64,000 nt of DNA. Source: Chitinophagaceae bacterium. GTDB lineage: Bacteria; Bacteroidota; Bacteroidia; Chitinophagales; Chitinophagaceae. Below are positions 1 to 9,087 of this stretch, in pieces. The DNA is taken from contig JAIEMP010000010.1 in the NCBI GenBank assembly GCA_019752045.1, positions 246,782 to 310,781 of the forward strand, in the 5' to 3' direction. Within the stretch, counting starts at the first letter, position 1; each line of letters opens with the position of its first letter. A program made the translations under genes and the position numbers. The notes under the pieces were generated by a model. It saw only the letters and a list, made by a program, of their open reading frames with translations. It was not told the origin of the DNA and did not search any database.

Positions 1-2
1 TT

Positions 3-944
3 CTGAAACTGAACCGTCCGTTAATTGAACGCAACCTGAAACAGGCCGAAGTACCCGATAACTGTGAAGTGCTGATGAATGTTCGGGGAACTGCACCGGG
101 TATGCTGTTTCGTAAAGCAGACCGTGTGTTTATTTCCATGCCGGGTGTGCCGCATGAAATGAAAGGCATTATGAAAAGCTCGGTGTTGCCGTTGTTACAA
201 AAAGAATTTCAGATGCCTGTTATTCTTCATCGCACACTCTTAACTGCAGGTGCAGGTGAATCGTTTATTGCAGAAAGGATTAGCAGTTGGGAAGAAGCTT
301 TACCTCCTCACATAAAGCTTGCATATTTGCCCAATTATGGAATGGTTCGGTTACGACTAACAACAAGCGGAATAGAAAAGGAAACACTTGAATCTGATAT
401 TGATCGTTTGTTTCTTCAATTGCAGGAATTGGTAAAAGACATCCTGATTGTTGATACTGACACCCCCCTTGAAAAAGCGTTAGGCGATTTGCTGCTTAAG
501 AAAAATAAAACATTGGCAACTGCCGAAAGTTGCAGCGGCGGATACATAGCACATTTAATTACCGCTATTCCCGGATCATCGGCTTATTTTAAAGGTACAG
601 TAGTAGCATATGCATATGATGTAAAAGAAAAGCTTTTAGGTGTGCAACACGAAACACTTGAAGTTAAAGGTGCAGTTAGTGAAGAAACCGTTACTGAAAT
701 GTTGAAAGGACTTTTAGCAACCACTTCAGCTGATTACGGTATTGCTACCAGCGGCATCATGGGTCCGGGTGGCGGCACGCCAGATAAACCTGTAGGCACA
801 GTGTGGGTTGCTGTTGGCAGTAAAGAAAAAATTGTTGCCAAACGATTACAGTTTCGTTTCGACCGGATTAAAAACATTGAATTAACTGCCGCCAATGCCA
901 TGTTGATGATGTTTCAGCTTATTGAGAACGAAACGGAAAAATAA
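3..944 (+). CDS. cinA: CinA-like protein, C-terminal part (nicotinamide-nucleotide amidase), partial at window edge
   Basis: The reading frame is open from the first full codon at base 3, so the gene begins upstream of the window; about 313 residues are visible and roughly 100 N-terminal ones are missing. The first half is the end of the MoCF/CinA N-terminal domain (NRPLIERN, GTAPGM, SMPGVPHEM). The last 160 residues form the CinA-C/PncC domain with ESCSGG, the PGSSAYF stretch and GPGGGTPDKPVGTVW. In this family the C-terminal domain deamidates nicotinamide mononucleotide in NAD recycling, and the N-terminal domain acts as a nucleotide pyrophosphatase. Cytoplasmic. Family identity is clear; activity of either domain is inferred. 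Confidence 0.95.
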   Translation: MKLNRPLIERNLKQAEVPDNCEVLMNVRGTAPGMLFRKADRVFISMPGVPHEMKGIMKSSVLPLLQKEFQMPVILHRTLLTAGAGESFIAERISSWEEALPPHIKLAYLPNYGMVRLRLTTSGIEKETLESDIDRLFLQLQELVKDILIVDTDTPLEKALGDLLLKKNKTLATAESCSGGYIAHLITAIPGSSAYFKGTVVAYAYDVKEKLLGVQHETLEVKGAVSEETVTEMLKGLLATTSADYGIATSGIMGPGGGTPDKPVGTVWVAVGSKEKIVAKRLQFRFDRIKNIELTAANAMLMMFQLIENETEK

Positions 945-956
945 AGCCCAAATCTT

Positions 957-964
957 TACCTTTG
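957..964 (+). promoter_or_regulatory. Promoter -7 box (TACCTTTG) for the E2 gene
   Basis: TACCTTTG matches the Bacteroidota -7 consensus TANNTTTG exactly and lies between the cinA stop and the E2 start. No clear TTG -33 element sits 19-21 bases upstream. A start near 969 would give a 5' leader of about 120 bases. Confidence 0.5.
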
Positions 965-1022
965 ACGCCGATTAGCGATTTGCCTGCTGTATTCTGTTGA
1001 CCATTGTTCTGAACCCTGAACT

Positions 1023-1040
1023 GTGCGACGCAACAGAAGC
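1023..1040 (+). repeat. Dispersed 18-base repeat, copy 1
   Basis: GTGCGACGCAACAGAAGC matches 17 of 18 bases of the inverse of 30701-30718. Both copies are intergenic. It looks like a short dispersed repeat; only two copies are visible. Confidence 0.45.
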
Positions 1041-1089
1041 CGATGCCTGCACATTTGCTTACAACAAAAAACTTCAAATTTTTTTTTAT

Positions 1090-2436
1090 ATGGCTTTAGT
1101 TGATTTAGTAATGCCCAAACTCGGAGAAAGTATTATGGAAGCAACCATTCTCCGCTGGCATAAAAAAGCAGGCGATGCAATTAAGATGGATGAGACAGTG
1201 CTTGATATTGCAACGGATAAGGTAGATAGTGAAGTGCCCAGTACTGCAGAAGGTGTTCTTGCAGAAGTATTGTTTAATGAAAATGATGTGGTGCCTGTTG
1301 GCGCTGTTATTGCCCGCATTAAAACAGGTGCTTCTGAAACAACCGTTACTTCTGCACCTCCACCATCGCCTGTATATGAATCGGTAGCAGCCGAAGTAAT
1401 GGAAGAATCTATTCCTTATCAACCCGCAGGTGCTCATGTTAACGCCCCTTCAAACGGTATTCGTTTTTATTCTCCGTTGGTGTTGAATATTGCTGCACAG
1501 GAAGGGATTGGTATGGTTGAGCTGGAGAAAATTCCGGGTACAGGCAATGAAGGCCGTGTTACCAAAAAAGATATTTTGCAATATGTAAGTAATAAAAAAA
1601 CAGGTGGCTCTACTTACCAACCGCAACCATCGGTGAAAGAAGATGTATTGGTTGTACCGATGAACAGAGTTGAACCTGCTGCTGCACCTGCACATACTCC
1701 ATCCATGGCACCAACTGTTTACAGTGGCAATGTGGAGGTTATTGAAATGGACAGAATGCGTAAACTGATTGCAGAGCATATGGTGCGGAGCAAACAAACC
1801 AGTCCGCATGTAACCAGCTTTACAGAAGCCGATGTAACCAACTTGGTACAATGGAGAGATAAGATGAAGAAAGAGTTTGAAAAACGTGAAGGCACCAAGA
1901 TTACATTTACTCCGTTGTTTATTGAAGCAATTGTAAAGTGCATCAAAAAATATCCGCTGATCAACAGCTCTGTTGATGGCGACAGGATCATTGTAAAAAA
2001 AGATATCAATATTGGAATGGCAACTGCTTTACCAAGCGGCAGTTTAATTGTTCCTGTAATTAAAAATGCAGATCAATTAAATTTAGTTGGTCTTGCCAAA
2101 CAGGTAAACAATCTTGCAGATAGTGCACGTACAGGAAAACTGAAACCCGATGATACAACAGGCGGCACATTTACTTTAACCAACGTAGGTACTTTTGGAA
2201 GTTTAATGGGCACTCCCATTATCAATCAGCCACAGGTTGCTATTTTAGCTGTTGGTGCAATTAAGAAAAGACCGGTGGTAATTGAAACACCACATGGCGA
2301 CAGCATTGCCATCCGTCATATGATGTATTTGAGCATGAGCTATGATCATCGTATTGTTGATGGCAGCCTTGGTGCAACCTTTCTAACAGCAGTGGCAAAT
2401 GAATTACAGAATTTTAATGGCGACAGAGATTTGTAA
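1090..2436 (+). CDS. Dihydrolipoamide acyltransferase, E2 of a 2-oxo acid dehydrogenase complex
   Basis: This is the E2 core of a pyruvate or branched-chain 2-oxo acid dehydrogenase complex; it moves the acyl group from lipoate to CoA in the cytoplasm. The 448 residues show one lipoyl domain (about 1-80, attachment Lys44 in TDKVDSEV), a flexible linker, an E3/E1-binding domain (about 125-165, SPLVLNIAAQEGI to GRVTKKDIL), a Pro/Ala-rich linker and the catalytic domain with H420xxxD424G in SYDHRIVDG. The ATG at 1090 is chosen because homologues start just before the VMPKLGES motif; the frame could extend to a TTG at 997. No E1 or E3 gene is adjacent, so the substrate is unresolved; the EATILRWHKKAGD type favours branched-chain substrates. 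Confidence 0.93.
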   Translation: MALVDLVMPKLGESIMEATILRWHKKAGDAIKMDETVLDIATDKVDSEVPSTAEGVLAEVLFNENDVVPVGAVIARIKTGASETTVTSAPPPSPVYESVAAEVMEESIPYQPAGAHVNAPSNGIRFYSPLVLNIAAQEGIGMVELEKIPGTGNEGRVTKKDILQYVSNKKTGGSTYQPQPSVKEDVLVVPMNRVEPAAAPAHTPSMAPTVYSGNVEVIEMDRMRKLIAEHMVRSKQTSPHVTSFTEADVTNLVQWRDKMKKEFEKREGTKITFTPLFIEAIVKCIKKYPLINSSVDGDRIIVKKDINIGMATALPSGSLIVPVIKNADQLNLVGLAKQVNNLADSARTGKLKPDDTTGGTFTLTNVGTFGSLMGTPIINQPQVAILAVGAIKKRPVVIETPHGDSIAIRHMMYLSMSYDHRIVDGSLGATFLTAVANELQNFNGDRDL

Positions 2437-2460
2437 TAATCAATATCAACAGATAATAAA

Positions 2461-2486
2461 TAACCCCGGCTTTTAAGTCGGGGTTA
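2461..2486. terminator. Bidirectional hairpin between convergent genes
   Basis: Ten-pair stem (TAACCCCGGC against GTCGGGGTTA, one G-T pair) with a six-base loop, between the E2 gene (plus) and the phosphatase (minus). It probably ends both transcripts, although the T tract is weak. It is also the first half of the two-hairpin repeat that recurs at 50826. Confidence 0.6.
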
Positions 2487-2515
2487 TTGCTTTAAGAGGT
2501 AATGGCTTAAGCCAT
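2461..2515. repeat. Two-hairpin palindromic repeat (REP-like doublet), copy 1
   Basis: Hairpin 2461-2486 is followed after exactly 15 bases by the palindrome ATGGCTTAAGCCAT (2502-2515). The same order, similar sequences and the same 15-base gap occur at 50826-50880. This suggests a mobile or regulatory REP-like module. Confidence 0.65.
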
Positions 2516-2517
2516 GA

Positions 2518-3009
2518 TCAATATTTTTTTCGTTCAAACAAATACTTCTTCCCTTTGCGTTTAACAATAAACAGATTATCATATTCTGTTTCCTGCAGAT
2601 CGCTCAGTAAGGTTTGCTCCATCATTTTATTCACCAGATCATCAACGGTATTTGAATGCCCGGCAATCACTACCGTTCCTTTTTTAATTGATTTCAGCTT
2701 TGCAATAAACAAATCAACGGTATCTTTTGGAGAATACAGTTGTGTTGGAATTGATTTAAAATCACCCAACGGCTTAACGGTAGACTTGGTGCGGATGAAC
2801 GGAGTAGAATAAATGGAATGGATGTTTTCATTTTTCAGTATTTCTTTTAACACAAGCGCCCTCTTCTCTCCTTCTTCACTCAACGGAACATCACTGCTCA
2901 TACCTGCAACTGCAGGCGCTTTCTCTGCATGACGAACAATATAAAACGTATTTCTGCTGCATGAACTTAACAGAAAAACTATACAGCTAAAGACAACGGA
3001 CAGACGCAT
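2518..3009 (-). CDS. SixA/phosphoglycerate-mutase-like histidine phosphatase, lipoprotein
   Basis: A 163-residue protein of the histidine phosphatase superfamily. The catalytic RHAEK motif (R26, H27) follows the N-terminal anchor directly, and a second conserved His lies in VIAGHSNTVDDL. A hydrophobic N-terminus ending in LLSSC (Cys17) indicates a lipoprotein, so it should sit in the periplasm or outer membrane, unlike cytoplasmic SixA. The compact length fits the SixA-like branch. The substrate is unknown. It converges on the E2 gene across the hairpin at 2461-2486. Confidence 0.85.
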   Translation of the reverse strand: MRLSVVFSCIVFLLSSCSRNTFYIVRHAEKAPAVAGMSSDVPLSEEGEKRALVLKEILKNENIHSIYSTPFIRTKSTVKPLGDFKSIPTQLYSPKDTVDLFIAKLKSIKKGTVVIAGHSNTVDDLVNKMMEQTLLSDLQETEYDNLFIVKRKGKKYLFERKKY

Positions 3010-3103
3010 GGTTTAAAAATTTTTGTGAATACTAATTTAGTTGTAAAAAAATCAATAATCGTTTTGTAAATTTAAGCAACAATAACCCAGTAAAACCTCA
3101 GCC

Positions 3104-3817
3104 ATGAAGACATTATCTCAAACCTGGTTTGCAGACGGTTACATTGATTTTGAATTAAAGAAGTACACTCTGCTGGCCTATCTTCAGGAAGTAAACAAAT
3201 ACTTTAACGAAGCAAAGCTCTATCCGCAGCTGGCCGATGTAATTTTTCATTACAACAATCTCGTTGCCTTCAGAGAAAACAAAAAATACCTGCAGGAACA
3301 ATTTCCTAAAAAACTTACGGGTATCCAGATGGAGAAACTGCAGTTACTTTATGAGCAGATGATTGAAGACGATGAACTGATGCAGGAACTGGAGACCATT
3401 ATGCATTATTCCATTGCAACAATGAAGACCACCATCAGCAATGGAACTGAAATTTATGAAATGGTTGAGCAAAGCATCAGCATACAGCCCATTGGTTTGA
3501 TACCGCTCGATACAAATGAAGGGTATCTTTTTCTGCGCAGCACAGCACAGCAGCAAACCAAAGTATACCAATACAGGTTAAGTTTCTTTGAGCGGCATGA
3601 TGAGCAATACCGCACATTAAAGACCAATTTTATTGATACCTGGATGAGTACCATTGCCAACAGTTACGAAAACATCAAAGGCGAATTGATCCGTAATAAA
3701 ACAGACCTGCCCAACCCGGCAGTGTATTGCATTGAAACCAATTTATCTTATCCGGTTGAGGAAACTTTTCTGCCAATAGCCAAGCGCAGCTTTGTAAAAT
3801 TTTTATCGGCTGCATAA
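3104..3817 (+). CDS. Conserved hypothetical cytoplasmic protein
   Basis: A 237-residue protein without signal peptide or membrane segments and rich in predicted helix. I recognise no catalytic motif. An acidic MIEDDELMQELE helix sits around residues 85-98, and aromatic and charged residues are frequent. It appears to be a single-gene unit flanked by minus-strand genes. Clean codon usage and a long frame support a real gene; function is unknown. Confidence 0.7.
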   Translation: MKTLSQTWFADGYIDFELKKYTLLAYLQEVNKYFNEAKLYPQLADVIFHYNNLVAFRENKKYLQEQFPKKLTGIQMEKLQLLYEQMIEDDELMQELETIMHYSIATMKTTISNGTEIYEMVEQSISIQPIGLIPLDTNEGYLFLRSTAQQQTKVYQYRLSFFERHDEQYRTLKTNFIDTWMSTIANSYENIKGELIRNKTDLPNPAVYCIETNLSYPVEETFLPIAKRSFVKFLSAA

Positions 3818-3833
3818 AATTTATTCGCCATGT

Positions 3834-3897
3834 CGACGAAGGAGACATCTCTTAAACCCGATAATGTTACAGATTTATGAGACCTCTCCTCCGTCGA
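3834..3897. repeat. Imperfect inverted repeat between convergent genes
   Basis: CGACGAAGGAGA (3834-3845) pairs with TCTCCTCCGTCG (3886-3897) with one mismatch. The arms enclose about 40 bases. The sequence resembles short dispersed palindromes common between Bacteroidota genes and may also act as a terminator for both neighbours. Confidence 0.45.
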
Positions 3898-3922
3898 GGT
3901 GACGTAGTGAAACGACTAATAG

Positions 3923-6892
3923 TTAATCGATCTTAAATCCCCAGTCAATTCCTTTACTGGTAGCAGGTACACCCTCTTTCATCCATTTAGGCATCGGTGC
4001 ACCTTTGAGATAATGATCAAAGAATTGTGCCAGACGAACCGACAGATCTTTCCGGTTTCTGCGTTCAACCAGATTATGATCTTCATCGTTGTATTGAAGC
4101 AGCCATACTTTTTTATCGAGCCGACGCAATGCAGTAAAGTATTCAATGCTTTGGTACCAGGGTACTGCACCATCTTTATCGTTATGCATCAGTAATAAAG
4201 GTGTAGTTACTTTATCTGCTTTAAACAAAGGCGAATTCTTTGTATAAAGATCAGGACGTTGCCATGGTGTAAAACCAATACGTGTTTGCGATTTTTCGTA
4301 CTGAAACTGTCTGCTGATACCTGCACCCCAGCGGATGCCGCCGTATGCACTGAACATATTACTTACCGGAGCTCCTGCACCTGCAGCTGCAAATATTTTT
4401 GTACGTGTTACTAAATAAGCAACTTGGTAACCGCCCCAGCTTTGACCTTGTATGGCCATCTTCGTGCTGTCAACAAATTTCATTTTGCCGAGATACTTTG
4501 CCGCACTTACAATGGAGTTGTATGCACTTTCGCCTGGCTCACCGTTTTTGTAATAAATGTTTGGATCAAATACGAGGTATCCGTTACTCGTGAAATATGC
4601 AATGTTAACGGTTGATGCACTTGGTGCAGGTGCCCGGTAGTTGTAACGTGTATCGGCATCTCTTTCATAGAAATAAAAAATGACTGGATACTTTTTATTG
4701 GGATCAAAATTTTCAGGTTTGAACAATAAGCCTTCGCTTTCTTTACCATCAAACATTTTCCATTTATGTAATTCAACCGTGTACCAGTTATACTCTTTTT
4801 GCTGTTGATTGATATTGCTTAACTGTACAGCCGATGCATGATTCTGTGCATTGCTTAATGAAGCTGAATAAATGGTAGGGCTCATTTGTGCTGTTGAAGC
4901 TGTGTATAAAAACACATCGCTGTTTTTTGCTTTTACCACGCCGCCAAAAGCGCTGATGGCAAGAGGATTTGTAACAGGAATGGTTTCATTTAATACAAAT
5001 GCATCGCCTGATTTGTAAACAACCCATCCACTCCCTTTTTCTTTATGATCAAAAACATTCAGCAATAAAGTTTGACCGTCTTTGATAAAACGTTCTTCTC
5101 TGTCTAAAACAGTATTACGGAAGCTGAGTTGCTTTTTACGTCCAATACCATTGCTGATACAAACGGGTTTTGTTGCACCGGAAGGATCAACTTTCCAGAT
5201 GTCGAACTTATCATACACATACATAGCAGCATCGTTTGCATGCCAGCCCATAACTCCGTGTGGTGGCGGATCATCGGGATGATCATCGTCCTCATCCTGC
5301 AAAGGCACTTTAATATCAATGGTTGCATTGATGATTTTACCGGATGCAATATTGTACGTAAAATAATGATGCTTTTTCCAGTCGTACCAGGCTACAAATT
5401 TTCCTTCGGGTGAAATGCTGCCGCCTCCACGTAACTTTTGTGCAATGAGTTTACGTTCTCCTGTTTTTACATTTACGAGATAGAGATCCTGGTAATTAAA
5501 TTGCTCCCATTGATTCTGAATTCGGTATCCCTTATTGGTTTCGCCCAATGCTATGTCGCCATTATCTTCGTTTGTCAGTTCAATGCGTTCCAGGTTTTGA
5601 TCTGCCAGAGGAGTGACACCGTTTGCATCCGGTTGCACAACTGCCAGATAACTTCTCCGCAGTTCATTATTCATTTGTACCAGTTGTTGCGGCTGCAGTT
5701 CATCATCATTGTAATGCCAGATATCGAGCCTTGCAGTTTCAAAATCAACCAGCGAAGTATCCTTCGGCTGACGAATGGGTGAAAGTCCCAAAAACAGTCT
5801 AGTTCCGTTTTTACTGAAACGGTTGTTATGATCAGGGCTCACCGTCATCCCGTTTTTAACACCTGCAGTGTTACGGTCTGCTTTCAGAGTTGCACTGTCC
5901 ATACCCGTTTTAAAATACCAAAGTTTATAAAACTTACGGAGCGCCTTGCTTACACTATCCCGTTCTGCAACAAACGCCAGTTGCTCACCCGATTCATCAA
6001 ACGCAAAATTTTTAGCATCATTAAACCCTTTCATCACGGTATCAATTTTACCAGTTGATGTATTCATCCTCAGAACAAAAGCTTTGCTTAGTGTATCATT
6101 ATTCTTCCGGGTTGTTTTAATTAGTAAGCTGTTGCCGTTTTTGCTGAAATAATAATCGCTCACCAGTTTAAATTTCTTTTCTTCTCCGGTGTTTGTATTG
6201 CGGACGATTAATTCGGTTCCCTCTTCTACCGGATCATCCGAAGGTCTTGCAGGTGCAGTTCTTGGTTCTCTTTTGGGTGCTTGTAAAACAGTCATCCCTT
6301 TTGTTTTGGCTTCATTAGCTTTATTACGGATGCTGTCTGCCACTCTCATTAGTGAATCGGCCATACTAACCATTTTGGTTATCTGTGTAGCTGAATCCGG
6401 TTTAGGCGCCGGCTTTGGAGGTTCGGGCAATGCCTTTTCCATATGGTAGGCTATCCAGCCAATTCCTTCAGCAGGGGTTTTAAATGTCTTTACCCTGGCC
6501 ACTTTCCAAATACTGTCTTTACCGAATTCAACAATGGCCAAACTGTCTTTTGTCATATCATCGGGTCTTTTCTTTTTGATACGTGCATCACGGGTATCCT
6601 TAAACTGAGGGCGGATTTTAAACACCACAAAACGGCTGTCTTGCGAAATGATGGAGTTGTATCCCCTGGGAACTTGTTTTTTATATTTTCCGTCACTCGA
6701 TTGAATAATGAGTTCACCGTCTCCTTCCTGAGGATTGACCAAATACACAACCCATTTCCCATCGTTACTGATTTGGGGGGATTGAACACTCTGCCATTGG
6801 TCATAATCGGCATGACTGATGGGCTTTTTATTCTGGGCCTTTGATAACAGGGAAAACGACAATAGAAAACAACAGAAAAGGAACACTCTCAT
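3923..6892 (-). CDS. Secreted S9 family (prolyl oligopeptidase-type) peptidase
   Basis: A 989-residue serine peptidase. The ATG at 6892 is chosen because it opens a classical signal peptide (MRVFLFCCFLLSF to KAQ); a longer in-frame start at 6937 adds an implausible extension. A beta-propeller-like region fills most of the protein, with a charged Pro/Asp/Lys-rich insert near residues 170-230. The C-terminal alpha/beta-hydrolase carries Ser818 in GQSWGGY, an Asp in HNDKDGAVPW and His939 in NDEDHNL. It likely cleaves peptides in the periplasm or outside the cell. The family is certain; substrate preference cannot be told. Confidence 0.92.
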   Translation of the reverse strand: MRVFLFCCFLLSFSLLSKAQNKKPISHADYDQWQSVQSPQISNDGKWVVYLVNPQEGDGELIIQSSDGKYKKQVPRGYNSIISQDSRFVVFKIRPQFKDTRDARIKKKRPDDMTKDSLAIVEFGKDSIWKVARVKTFKTPAEGIGWIAYHMEKALPEPPKPAPKPDSATQITKMVSMADSLMRVADSIRNKANEAKTKGMTVLQAPKREPRTAPARPSDDPVEEGTELIVRNTNTGEEKKFKLVSDYYFSKNGNSLLIKTTRKNNDTLSKAFVLRMNTSTGKIDTVMKGFNDAKNFAFDESGEQLAFVAERDSVSKALRKFYKLWYFKTGMDSATLKADRNTAGVKNGMTVSPDHNNRFSKNGTRLFLGLSPIRQPKDTSLVDFETARLDIWHYNDDELQPQQLVQMNNELRRSYLAVVQPDANGVTPLADQNLERIELTNEDNGDIALGETNKGYRIQNQWEQFNYQDLYLVNVKTGERKLIAQKLRGGGSISPEGKFVAWYDWKKHHYFTYNIASGKIINATIDIKVPLQDEDDDHPDDPPPHGVMGWHANDAAMYVYDKFDIWKVDPSGATKPVCISNGIGRKKQLSFRNTVLDREERFIKDGQTLLLNVFDHKEKGSGWVVYKSGDAFVLNETIPVTNPLAISAFGGVVKAKNSDVFLYTASTAQMSPTIYSASLSNAQNHASAVQLSNINQQQKEYNWYTVELHKWKMFDGKESEGLLFKPENFDPNKKYPVIFYFYERDADTRYNYRAPAPSASTVNIAYFTSNGYLVFDPNIYYKNGEPGESAYNSIVSAAKYLGKMKFVDSTKMAIQGQSWGGYQVAYLVTRTKIFAAAGAGAPVSNMFSAYGGIRWGAGISRQFQYEKSQTRIGFTPWQRPDLYTKNSPLFKADKVTTPLLLMHNDKDGAVPWYQSIEYFTALRRLDKKVWLLQYNDEDHNLVERRNRKDLSVRLAQFFDHYLKGAPMPKWMKEGVPATSKGIDWGFKID

Positions 6893-7167
6893 ATGCAGAT
6901 GGTTTAAAGAAACCAAGTTAAAGGAAAGCACCAACACAGTAAAACGTTTTATATAAGTGGAACAAAAAGGGTATGAACTGAAGATTTGGCCTGCTAACCA
7001 TCTATTGATGCATTGTATTTTATCATATTTTAAATCTTTTACATAAGGAAAGAAAACACTACCTAAAAAGGAGTAATCTGTGAATTAGTGAAAACACCTC
7101 TTTTATACATAACAAAAAAAGTGTTCATTTGTATATATATTTTTTTAATACCCAAAATAACTGTGTT

Positions 7168-8160
7168 ATGAACTCCCGAATTTTGTCCCTCTTTGCAGCA
7201 TTACTGGTCTTTACCGGCTGCGGCCCCCAAACATTTTTAATGATTGCAGAAGGTGAAAGCTTTGATGCATTAACGAAAATTACAGATGACAAGAAGATTT
7301 CTGTTTTTCCTAATGGAGGTGAAAACGGGAAAAGCATGGTTTTCTCGGCCAAAGAGAGTGATGGCTCTTACAACATTTACATGAAGGACAATGTACTCTC
7401 CAGTTCTGTTATTCAAAAAACAAGTGGTGTGAATTATAATATTTACCCCAACTATTGCCCTGCAAATGACAAGATTGCTTTCTGTTATTTTAACAAGAAC
7501 AACTACGACATCTATTACATCAATGCCAATTCAGGTAAAGCCATAACTCAAATTACCAATACAGACGAGAACGAATACAACCCTTGCTGGAGCCCCGATG
7601 GCAAATCAATTGTGTTTGAAAAAGGTGCTGCTCCAAAGTCATTTGTTCAGTACAGAAGCGGCGGTTCGTTAGGTGGAGGGATGGGTATGGTATTTAAAGT
7701 AACCGAAAATCAGGTATGGATTAAAAATCTGGAAACCGGTGAATTGAAAATGATTGGACAGGGAAGCTTCCCGAAATTTTCGCCAAACGGTAAAGAGATC
7801 GTTTTTGTAAAGTATGATATCAACAGAAACCGCTCCGGTGAAACCGGCACAATCTGGACAATGAGTATTGATGGTGAAAACCAGCGCCAGATCACTAATA
7901 CCGATTTAGGTTATGCTACGTTCCCCTGCTGGAGCCCAGATGGCAAGAACGTTGCTTTTCAGTTGACCAAAAGAGATAAGGCTGATTCTGACATTTATAC
8001 CATCAGCACAACAGGTGAAAATCTGAAACAACATACCATCAACAAGAGTAACGACTTTGCACCATATTGGTCTAAAGATAACTTTCTGTACTTCTCTTCA
8101 GACAGAGGAAGTCAATATCAAAAATATCTGATCTGGAGATTTAAAATTTCGGCTGATTAA
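7168..8160 (+). CDS. TolB-like PD40 beta-propeller lipoprotein
   Basis: A 330-residue protein with a lipoprotein signal (VFTGC, Cys18) and at least four PD40/TolB-type blades with WSPDGK-like turns: YNPCWSPDGKSIVFE, FPKFSPNGKEIVF, FPCWSPDGKNVAF and FAPYWSKDNFLYF. ATG 7168 is preferred to the upstream in-frame 7129 because it starts the signal sequence. Such proteins bind partners in the periplasm, but no tol or pal gene is adjacent, so a Tol role is not supported. Its 3' end meets a terminator shared with the convergent transporter gene. Confidence 0.85.
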   Translation: MNSRILSLFAALLVFTGCGPQTFLMIAEGESFDALTKITDDKKISVFPNGGENGKSMVFSAKESDGSYNIYMKDNVLSSSVIQKTSGVNYNIYPNYCPANDKIAFCYFNKNNYDIYYINANSGKAITQITNTDENEYNPCWSPDGKSIVFEKGAAPKSFVQYRSGGSLGGGMGMVFKVTENQVWIKNLETGELKMIGQGSFPKFSPNGKEIVFVKYDINRNRSGETGTIWTMSIDGENQRQITNTDLGYATFPCWSPDGKNVAFQLTKRDKADSDIYTISTTGENLKQHTINKSNDFAPYWSKDNFLYFSSDRGSQYQKYLIWRFKISAD

Positions 8161-8179
8161 TTTTCTCCCATAACATTGG

Positions 8180-9079
8180 TTAAACCATCTGCCCTGCAGA
8201 TGGTTTTTTTATGTTCTTTACTCTGATGGTTTGAATGAATACACTCAGTATAATAATAGCTATACCCCAGTAAAAACCTACTCCTAATTCCTTTTCTTCA
8301 CGGTACAATAAAAAAGCAAGAGCAATTCCATAAACGGGCTCCAGATTGTAAGTAAGATTAGCAGTAAACGCAGATATTTTTTTTAGTGCATTCACTGAAA
8401 GCTGAAACGCAATCACCGTGCAAAACAATGCAAGAATCAGCAACCAGAACCAGTCGGATAAAAAAGGGATATTTTTTTCTGCCGGCGAAAATTGTAAGTA
8501 AAGCGGCAGCATTAAACTCAGCATCAGCCATCCGCCACCAAGCTCATAGAATGTTAAGTTGCTAACTGGTACATGGCGAATAAGTCTTTTATTGAAAATG
8601 GGAAATAAAGCCGAAAGAAATGCAGCAGCAATGCCTAAGAGAATACCGGTTTTAAATTGTGTATCAAAATGAAAAATGAGATAAATGCCCAGCAATACTA
8701 ATATCCCCAGCAATATTTCAACCGGATCTATTCTCCGTTTCATTAACAGCGGTTCAAGTAAAGCAGTGAAAGATCCTGTAGCGGCAAAGCAAACCAGTGC
8801 AACAGATACATTGGCATATTTAATACTGCCGTAAAAAAACACCCAGTGCAAAGCAATTACAGCACCTATCATTACACATTGAACCAGATATTTCCTTTCA
8901 ATACGCAGAGATGTTTTTGTAAAAAAAAGGAACAGTAAAAGTAATACAGACGAAAGTAACATACGGTACCATACCAGCCAACCCTCGTTTAAATCAATTA
9001 AACGACCCAGCACACCTGTAAAGCCGGCCAGAAAAACAGCAGTATGTAATTGTAAAAAAGCTTTTGTAGTTGGTTGCAT
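8180..9079 (-). CDS. EamA-family (DMT superfamily) membrane transporter
   Basis: A 299-residue protein of ten hydrophobic segments in two EamA repeats, each of about five helices (VLGRLIDLNEGWLVWYRMLLSS in part one; TFYELGGGWLMLSLML in part two). Family members export or import small metabolites; the substrate cannot be inferred. It follows the glycosyltransferase gene by eight bases and probably shares its transcript. Its last codons overlap the terminator hairpin of the convergent TolB-like gene. Confidence 0.9.
   Translation of the reverse strand: MQPTTKAFLQLHTAVFLAGFTGVLGRLIDLNEGWLVWYRMLLSSVLLLLFLFFTKTSLRIERKYLVQCVMIGAVIALHWVFFYGSIKYANVSVALVCFAATGSFTALLEPLLMKRRIDPVEILLGILVLLGIYLIFHFDTQFKTGILLGIAAAFLSALFPIFNKRLIRHVPVSNLTFYELGGGWLMLSLMLPLYLQFSPAEKNIPFLSDWFWLLILALFCTVIAFQLSVNALKKISAFTANLTYNLEPVYGIALAFLLYREEKELGVGFYWGIAIIILSVFIQTIRVKNIKKPSAGQMV
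8182..8210 (+). terminator. Intrinsic terminator overlapping the end of the opposite gene
   Basis: Eleven-pair stem AAACCATCTGC/GCAGATGGTTT with a three-base loop, followed by T residues. It ends the TolB-like transcript. The hairpin encodes the last residues of the minus-strand EamA protein. Confidence 0.8.
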
Positions 9080-9087
9080 GAAGCAGA

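Noticed and set aside
997..1089. TTG-started extension of the E2 protein
   Set aside because: E2 homologues begin directly before the lipoyl VMPKLGES motif, reached by ATG 1090; the extension has no domain character.
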